The notes below the pieces were generated by a model that had not been told where the DNA came from, did not search any database, and saw only the letters and a program-made list of their open reading frames with translations. A stretch of 46,401 nucleotides of DNA from an uncultured Marvinbryantia sp. (GTDB lineage: Bacteria > Bacillota > Clostridia > Lachnospirales > Lachnospiraceae): positions 1 to 46,401 of the forward strand of contig CANRKY010000006.1 of NCBI GenBank assembly GCA_947631355.1, written 5' to 3'. The position numbers and the translations under genes are program-made. The first letter of the stretch is position 1. Every line of letters starts with the position of its first letter. Shown piece after piece: positions 36,312 through 44,800 of the stretch.

Positions 36312-36406
36312 GCGGCGATTCTCTGCCGACTGTAAGAAAAGCAGGCAGGGCAATCCCCTGCTGGCTGTAAGAAAAGCAGGCAGGGCGATCCTCTGCCGAC
36401 TGTAAA
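36306..36406 (+). repeat. 35-bp tandem repeat seeded at the stop codon of the MATE remnant
   Basis: CAGTAAG...CGGCGATTCTCTGCCGA | CTGTAAGAAAAGCAGGCAGGGCAATCCCCTGCTGG | CTGTAAGAAAAGCAGGCAGGGCGATCCTCTGCCGA | CTGTAAA. Confidence 0.88.
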
Positions 36407-36437
36407 AAATATAATATTGAGAAAGAAGGGATATACA

Positions 36438-36854
36438 ATGTGGCTGATATTTGCGCTGCTGTCCTCCGTGTTCGCAGCGCTCACATCCATTCTGGCAAAG
36501 GTGGGCCTGGACGGAGTAAACTCAAACCTGGCTACCGCCATCCGCACGGTGGTGGTGGTCTTTATGTCATGGGGAATGGTATTTCTCACCAACGCCCAGG
36601 GCGGCCTGGCGGACATCAGCAGAAAAAGCTGGATCTTCCTCATCCTGTCCGGCCTTGCCACGGGCGCGTCCTGGCTGTTCTACTACCGGGCGCTGCAGAT
36701 GGGAGACGCCTCCCGCGTGGTTCCCATAGACAAACTGAGCGTGGTGATCACCCTGATCATGGCGTTTGTGTTCCTGCACGAAAAATTCACCGTAAAATCC
36801 GCGGTGGGATCCGTGCTGATTGCAGCAGGAACACTGGTGATGGTGCTGCCGTAA
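36438..36854 (+). CDS. EamA-family small membrane transporter (~138 aa)
   Basis: MWLIFALLSSVFAALTSILAKVGLDGVNSNLATAIRTVVVVFMSWGMVF...VPIDKLSVVITLIMAFVFLHEK. Confidence 0.88.
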   Translation: MWLIFALLSSVFAALTSILAKVGLDGVNSNLATAIRTVVVVFMSWGMVFLTNAQGGLADISRKSWIFLILSGLATGASWLFYYRALQMGDASRVVPIDKLSVVITLIMAFVFLHEKFTVKSAVGSVLIAAGTLVMVLP

Positions 36855-36896
36855 ACGCGGCAGCCGCCAGCCTTCCCGTTCAGCGCAACTTCTTCA

Positions 36897-36970
36897 TTTT
36901 CTTCTGTTTAAATCCTATTTTTTTTCTTAATCTTTTTTCTTCTGTTTAAACTTCACTCTTTTCTGTTTAT
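36897..36970. repeat. Pyrimidine-rich repeat
   Basis: TTTTCTTCTGTTTAAA at 36897-36912 and 36935-36950, degenerate third copy cttttctgtttat. Confidence 0.7.
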
Positions 36971-37067
36971 CCCTTATTTTTTGTTCAATCATCTCTTAAC
37001 TTCCGGTAAGGTTTCACACTTAAGAGAAATAAACAGGCGATAAAATAGTGATCCTATGACACAAAAA

Positions 37068-37159
37068 TGCGATAACTCGCAAAAATTTTAAATAGAGATT
37101 GTAAAAACATTCGTTATGGGATATAATTCTATTGAAAAATTTTGCGATAACTCGCAAAA
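37068..37159 (+). promoter_or_regulatory. Promoter flanked by two palindromic operators
   Basis: TGCGA-TAAC-TCGCA 37068-37081; TTGTAA 37099-37104, N17, TATAAT 37122-37127; TTTTGCGA-TAAC-TCGCAAAA 37140-37159. Confidence 0.8.
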
Positions 37160-37185
37160 ATATTTAATAAGAAAAGGTGCGTAGT

Positions 37186-38439
37186 ATGGAAATTAAGAGA
37201 GACATTTATCTGAAAAAGCTGATCAGTAAGAAACAGAATGGGCTGATCAAGGTAGTAACCGGTATTCGGCGCTGCGGAAAATCATACCTGCTCTTTAATC
37301 TGTTTAAGGAGCATCTGCTGGCGGATGGAATAGACGAACAGCACATAATTGAAATTGCGTTTGATTCCTTTGAGAATAAACGATTCCGCGATCCGGAGGT
37401 ACTGTATCCATATCTGAAGGAACAGATAAAAGAGAATGGTCTGTATTATATACTGTTGGATGAAGTGCAGCTTCTGGATGAGTTTGAATCCGTACTGAAC
37501 AGTTTGATCCGCATGAAAAATGTGGACGTATATGTGACAGGAAGCAATGCGCGCTTTCTGTCTAAGGATGTGATAACCGAATTTCGCGGCCGTGGCGATG
37601 AAGTCCATATGTATCCGCTCAGCTTTGCGGAATTTATGTCCGTCTATCCGGGTTCGAAACAGGATGGATGGAATGAATATATCCTTTACGGCGGTCTGCC
37701 CCCTGTTATGAATATTTCAGATCCGGAAGAAAAGACGCATTTCCTCAAGATGCTGTTTGAGGAAACCTATATTTCAGATATCGTAGGCAGACACAGTGTG
37801 CGCAATCGGGCAGAGCTGGAGGAAATTTTAAACATGCTTTCCTCTGCTATCGGTTCACTTACAAATCCTACAAAACTGTCGTCAACTTTCAAAACGGTTA
37901 AAAAGAAAACGATCAGCAACGCAACGATCAAAAGGTATATTGACTATCTTTGCGATTCCTTTCTGATCGACAGTGCTCTCCGCTATGATATTAAGGGAAA
38001 AAAGTACATTGATACACCGGTCAAATATTATTTTACGGATCTGGGATTGCGGAACGCACGCCTCAATTTCCGCCAGCTGGAAGAAACGCATATGATGGAG
38101 AACACCATATTCAATGAACTGAAAATGCGGGGGTTCAATGTAGATGTGGGTGTTGTTGCTTTAAATGGGGTCAATGAAAAGGGTCATGGGATCCGAAGAC
38201 AACTGGAAATTGATTTTGTCTGCAACAAAGGTTCCAGGCGCTATTACATCCAGTCAGCCTATGCGATCCCGGATCGGGCAAAAATGAAGCAGGAACAGCG
38301 CTCTCTGATGCTGACCGGTGATTTCTTTAAGAAGATCATCATTACGAAAGACGCGCCTGCACCTTATTACAATGAAGATGGGGTGCTGATTATGAGCGTT
38401 TATGATTTTTTACTGAACGAGAACAGTCTGGATTATTGA
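37186..38439 (+). CDS. ATP-binding protein (AAA_14 + DUF4143)
   Basis: MEIKRDIYLKKLISKKQNGLIKVVTGIRRCGKSYLLFNLFKEHL; YILLDEVQLLDEFESVLNSLIRMKNVDVYVTGSNARFLSKDV. Confidence 0.92.
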   Translation: MEIKRDIYLKKLISKKQNGLIKVVTGIRRCGKSYLLFNLFKEHLLADGIDEQHIIEIAFDSFENKRFRDPEVLYPYLKEQIKENGLYYILLDEVQLLDEFESVLNSLIRMKNVDVYVTGSNARFLSKDVITEFRGRGDEVHMYPLSFAEFMSVYPGSKQDGWNEYILYGGLPPVMNISDPEEKTHFLKMLFEETYISDIVGRHSVRNRAELEEILNMLSSAIGSLTNPTKLSSTFKTVKKKTISNATIKRYIDYLCDSFLIDSALRYDIKGKKYIDTPVKYYFTDLGLRNARLNFRQLEETHMMENTIFNELKMRGFNVDVGVVALNGVNEKGHGIRRQLEIDFVCNKGSRRYYIQSAYAIPDRAKMKQEQRSLMLTGDFFKKIIITKDAPAPYYNEDGVLIMSVYDFLLNENSLDY

Positions 38440-38659
38440 GCGGACGGTCGGGAGTTCCCGATGGACGGTCCATTATTCCTGCATCATTTGGGAAATAAAA
38501 GCTGGGTAAAGGAGCATAACCTTTCATTTCTTCTAAAAATCAATAATGTTAAAATGTAACAATGTATGTTAAGAAAATCAATTCTCAAGTCAGGGCGCTA
38601 TTCTGCCCTCATTCACCTCATGTTTTGAAAAAAATGCATTAAAAATTTTGAATTTCCCA

Positions 38660-38688
38660 TTGAAAAATTTGTGAAATTCATCTATAAT
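38660..38688 (+). promoter_or_regulatory. Promoter of the terminal surface protein gene
   Basis: TTGAAA-N17-TATAAT. Confidence 0.65.
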
Positions 38689-38838
38689 TGTCAAAAAAGC
38701 AATATTAGGTCTTTTGATCATGCGTCAGTCCATCTGTACAGAAATGGGACATCGGGGGGACGCGTGTTTGAACGGCCTAAAAAGCATCTCATGGAACGGA
38801 TCGTGAGAAGCAAAGGAATTGAGAGGAGGATTTTCATT

Positions 38839-41800
38839 ATGAAGCAAAGGAACACAAAACGTTTTCTGGCCATGATCCTGGCAGTGGCGATGATCCTGCA
38901 GCAGAGCTCCATCGGAACTTTGGCGGCGGAGACCGAAGCACAGACAGTGGCCACAGAGGCAGTGACCGAGGCGCAGCCCGCAGCGATTGCGGACACAGAG
39001 CCGGAGACAGCAGCGGCATCAGAAACACAGGCAGCTGCCACGGAAGCCGCAGCGACTGAGACAGTCGAGACAGCAGCGGAGGCAGTGACCGAAGCAGCTG
39101 CGGACAATACAGAAATAGGAACGGAAGCCGTATCTGAGACCACGGCGGACGATACCGAGAAGGCCACCGAGGCGGTGACTGAAGCGGTTACCGAGAAAGT
39201 GACCGAGACAGCCGCACAGACAGATACGGAAGAAGTCACTGAGGCAGTTACGGAAACAGCCGCGGAGACTGATACCGAAGAAGCGACTGAAGCGGTGGAG
39301 AGCGAAGCGGTGTCTGAGAGCGAGACTGAGGCGGAAACTGAGACTGAGACGGAAGCCGGCGTGATGGCGATAAATGAGGCTACGCCGATGCCGATCGCGG
39401 AGAAAGACACTCGTGAGGGAAGTACAAATCTGAATGACTTTGTTATAGAGGCGAAAGTGGAGGGGGATGAGCATGATGAGAGCGGAAACCTCGTTCTTCG
39501 CCCGGGAAAGAAATACAGTGTTTACCTTAAATTTTCAGAAGAATCCAAAGCAAAATCTTTTTCCAAAGATGGAAATGCGGTATTGACATTTGACTGGCCG
39601 CAACAGCTTACACCGGTTTCACCGGAAGGCACTACTTTTTCCATGAAGCTTACCGTGGATAATCAAGAATATACGTTTGACCAAAATCATTTTACATTTG
39701 AAAATAATCAGCTTAAGGTCACGTTTGATCCAGAGATGTTGGAGAAACTTCAACAGGTAAATAATGCCTGGTTTGAGGTTAGTCTGCAGGCCACGTTGTC
39801 AGAAGGGGAAACGGATAATTCAATTGATTGGCATACGGGCACAGATCAGAATGTTACTATCACACAAGATGCAAAAGTGGATGTAGTAAAAGACGGAACA
39901 TACGACCCTGAAAACGGATGCTTTAACTATACGGTTACGGTTACCTCGACTGGAAATGCGAAGAACGTAGTTGTGACCGATCAGTTGGGCGCTAATTCTT
40001 TACTTACTCTTAATCAGACAAGCATCGAAGTAGAGTCAACGCTAAATGAGTCTTTATCGTGGGATTCAATAACGACTAAAAGTGTGTCTTCCACAGGGTT
40101 TTCTGCTACGATCCCAGAAATGAAGGATGGAGAGACAGTAACATTTAAGTATTCTGCTAATATTGATTACAGCAAAGTTCCGGCAGGCAGTGAGGTATTT
40201 ACCAAAGAGGGGACCATAAATGAAGTCACGGTAGAACCAGATAACGGCAATACAGAAACGAAATCAAAGGATTTTGAGAATACAACGGTTTATAACGTAA
40301 ATCCTACAAAAGAAGGGAAGCTGATCGGCGATGTGAAAGATGGTAAACAGATCGTTGAATGGACCATTACATTAAACGAGGAGAGACTGGCATCGATCGG
40401 CGGAAGCACAATTACAGATACATTGCAGCAGAAGGATAATGCACCCATGAAATATTGTGGGACTGGCATTACTGTAACGAAGTATGCAAAAGACGGTACG
40501 CAGGTTGGACCAACAACTGTTCAATGGAATAGTTTAACCAATTATGATCAGGAAAAAGGCTGGACATATAAACTGGATGATGACACAGTGCCATATAAGT
40601 ATGTGATTACCTACCAAACAGAAGTAGATGTAACAGATGCGGTAGGCGGTGATGTGCAGCTTGAAAATAAACTTACCACAGATAAATGGGGAGAGACTAC
40701 AGGCAAGGCTACCCTTCCTTCCCAGGGAGACTTTGATGTACACAAAAATCATGGTACAGTTAGCAATGACGCTGTGAATTGGACGGTGGAGGTAACTATT
40801 CCGGCATCCGGTTTTGATGAGAGCTTTGTGATCACAGATGTTTTGCCGCATATTTATGCAAATAATCATCATATTTATGACGATTATGTTGAAGGTTCTC
40901 TGGCCATCGAGATTGAGAAAGAGACAAACAATGTAGTGTCTGCTGACATGGTACCGATATCAGAAACGGATTATACTGTAGATACCAGTGAGGAAGGGAA
41001 AGTAGTAATTACATTTACAGAAAGCAAATTAGCGAGCTTGTTCCCGAAAACAGATAGACCGCGGAAAATGGTATTGACATATCAAACAAAACCGGATCCG
41101 GAATTTACTCAGGCAGAGCATGCGAATACGGTTACTGTGGTTGCAGATGGAAATACCAAACCGGCTACCGATAGATATTCTCTAGTTGAGAAAAGCATGG
41201 AAAAACTAGCGGAGATTGACCAAAAGGCAGAAGATGGGCTTCCTGTTTACAAATATTATATTAAGATGCAGAATGTAACCAGTTCACCGATAGAGATCAA
41301 TGATACATTCCCGGAGCAGCTGGTATATTATGTAAAAACGATCGCGGACGGCACAGATGAGTATAATACGTATAACAGCTTGCCGTATATAGCTGGTTCA
41401 GATGATATATACAAATTTAATAATAAGGAATTTCAAACGGCAGAGGCCAAAAAACTCCTTGATGCTTCATCTTACCAAAATGGTAAATTTACAGTTGAAG
41501 TCCCGAAGAAAGCGGATGGCACATTCTATGCTTATTATTGGATTAAGTATTACTTAAAAGTAAAAGATGCAGATGCGCTCCGCGAGATCAAACAAATGGC
41601 AGCAAATGAGGGTGGAACTGCAACACTTACCAATACAGCTACATGGGAAGGAATTACGAAATCTGCGGATGTGACATATACAATAGATCCGCTCTCTAAG
41701 AGTGTAGCTGCAAATGGTGCACCCAATAAGGATAACCATTATATAGCTACGTATGAAGTAGATATTAATCCAGACAAATTGAAACTGAACGATGGAAAAG

Positions 41801-44800
41801 ATATCACTGTTACAGACGAACTGCTGACTAACATGAAGCTAGTCCCGGATACATTGGAAATTACAGTGAATGGTGTAAAGCAAAATCTGCCATACTATCC
41901 ACTGCCAGGGGATCATGGCTTTACTCTGACGATACCGGACGAAAGTGCTGTTCATTTGGTTTACAAAGTAAAGATCATAGGCAGCGGTCAACAAAATTAT
42001 TCCAACAGTATTTCGCTTTCTGGAAAATATGAAAAAAATACGGACACTCAGAACGTCCAGATCAGCAGCGGCGGACAGGGTGGCGGCTATACCACTCAGC
42101 TTCATTTATTCAAGTATGGCGATAACCCGAGTATTCCGCTTGCAAATGCCAAGTTTAGACTTCATGATGTTACGAACAAGAGTAAGAATCCTATCGATGT
42201 AACGACCGATGATCAGGGTAAAGCTACATTGCAGGGGCTGATAGTAGGTCATGAGTATGAGCTGGAAGAAATCGAAGCTCCGGATGGTTATGTGAAACTG
42301 AAAGAACCGATCCGCTTTAAATTTGTTGGTACAGTTGAGGGAGACGGACAGTATGCGCATGATGATACGATTGGTATTGGTAATGAGAAAGTGCAGGGCG
42401 GAGGCCTTACGGTAACCAAGACAGTAACCGGCAATGCGGGTGAGACGGATAGAGACTTCCACTTTACTGTGACATTGAGTGACACAACTATTACTGGTGA
42501 CTATGGCGACATGACATTTGCGAATGGTGTGGCAAGCTTCACGCTGAAAAATGGTGATAGCCGCACAGCAGATAATCTTCCGGAAGGTATTGGATATACG
42601 GTAACAGAAACAGATGCAAATACAGATGGCTATACAACAACGGTGGCTGGCTCTACAGGTGTAATTGTGGCAGGAACTACAGCATCTGGAACAATTGCTA
42701 CGGGTTCCACGGCAGAAGTTACGTTCACAAATGATAAGAAGAATGGTAGCTTGAAAATTGTGAAATCCGTTGAGATAAGTGCAGGTGCAGATTCTACAAA
42801 TATACCGAACGAATTTAAGTTTACTGTGAAGGATGCTGCTGGGAAAACCTATAATGAAGATGGTGAGCAAGTTGATGGTGCCACGGTAACAGTAAAGGTG
42901 GGTGAGGATAAGACGATCCCCGATCTGCCGTTGGGTACTTATACGGTGGAAGAAGTAGGCGGAGATGTGTCGGGCTTTACTTTGTCGGTGGAGGTAACCG
43001 GTACTACTGCAGATGGCAAGATAACGGTTACGGAAGGAGGCACAGCAACTGCAACATTTACCAATACGTATACAAAGTTTAATGATGTGAGTCTTGTGCT
43101 GAAAGGCACGAAGATGCTGGAAGGAGGAACCCTTGAATCAGGCGCATATAGTTTCCATATCGCTCTGAAGGAAGGCGATGCAACGAAAGTAACACTTCCG
43201 GCGGACACGAAAAACGGTGCAGACGGAATTTTCAAATTTGACCAGATCACCTTTAGTGCAGCAGGAACTTATAAGTTCTATGTAACGGAGGTGTCAGGGA
43301 GCGATAAACAGAAGGAAGCTGTGGAATATGACGGTGCACAATATGAGGTAACGGTAAAAGTCACAGCGGGCACTGCAGGATATACGATTGAAGTTACTGG
43401 GGCGAGTGTGACCTCTGATGGATCTTATGAGCTTCCGAAGAAAGCTGCGGAAACCGCAAGTTTTGTGAACCGTGTGAAGAAAGGCAGCCTGATTCTGAAA
43501 AAAGTGGTTGCTGGTGATGGTGCAACAGAAGCGGCGAATAAGACTTTCCAGTTTACGGTAAAGGGACCAGACGGCAAGTACTATGACTTAGACGGTACGG
43601 CATCGGATGAGGCAATTCAGATTCCGGTGACACCAGGTTCGGATGCGACTCTGGAAAATCTGCCGGTAGGTGAATACACAGTCACCGAGACAAGCGGCGA
43701 GCTGGATGGATATATCTGGACAACAGAAGTGGACGGAAAGGAGCAGAAAACCGTCACGGCGGAAGTACCGGATAAAAACAGCGTGTCGGTGGAGTTTACG
43801 AACACATACACGAAGCTCGAAGATGCGGATCTGGTGCTGAGAGGTACGAAGATGCTGGAGGGAGGAACCCTCAAGTCAGGCACATATAGTTTCCAAATCG
43901 CTCAGAAGAATGATGATGAAACGAAAGTGACGATTCCGGGGAACGCGACAAACGATGAAAACGGAATCTTCACATTCGGGAAGATCACTTTCAGTGAAGC
44001 AGGAACTTATACGTTCTATGTAACGGAGGTGCTGGGAAATGATGAACAGCATGTGGATTATGACTCCGCAACATATACAATAACGGTAGAAGTCTCTGCG
44101 GACACTGCAGGATTTAAGATTGATTCAGTGAACGACTCCGTGGGAGGAGAATTAACTCGGGCTGCGGATGGAGCCTATGAGTTGCCGAAGCAGAAAGCGG
44201 CTGATAAAGTGACGGATACTGCAAGCTTTGTGAACCGTGTGAAGAAAGGTAGCCTGATTATCAAGAAAACGGTGGAGGCTCCGAAAGGTGTAACTGCACC
44301 GGCAACGTACCAGTTCACTATAAAAGGCAGTGATGGAAAATGGTATGACAAAGATGGTAATCCGCACGATACGCAAGTGACAGTGACAGTGGATATGTCG
44401 GAAAAAGGCCAGCTGGAGGTGAAGAACCTTCCAGTAGGAAGCTACACGGTGACCGAGACAAGCGGCGCGCTGACTGGATATACCTGGACAACAACAGTGA
44501 AAGTGGACGGAACGGCGCAGAATGGCCAAAAAGACAAAACCGCCACGGCGGAGGTGCCGGATGAAGACAGCGTGACTGTAGAGTTCACGAACACATACAC
44601 TCAGGAGAAAGGCAGCCTGATTCTGAGAAAAGTGGTTACCGGTGACGGCGCAGCAGAAGCGGCTGAAGGTAAGAGCTTCCAGTTTACAGTACAGGGACCG
44701 GACGGCAAGTACTATAACACGAACGGTACGACATCGGATACAGCGATTCAGATTCCGGTGACACCTGGCAAGGATGTGACTCTGAACAATCTGCCGACAG

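Noticed and set aside
36846-36863. CTGCCG-TAAACG-CGGCAG hairpin over the eamA stop codon as terminator
   Set aside because: 6-bp stem with no T-tract; may be coincidental.
38437-38483. Tail echo after the DUF4143 gene (GGACGGTC x2)
   Set aside because: Only about 8 bp match next to the stop; not distinguishable from chance.
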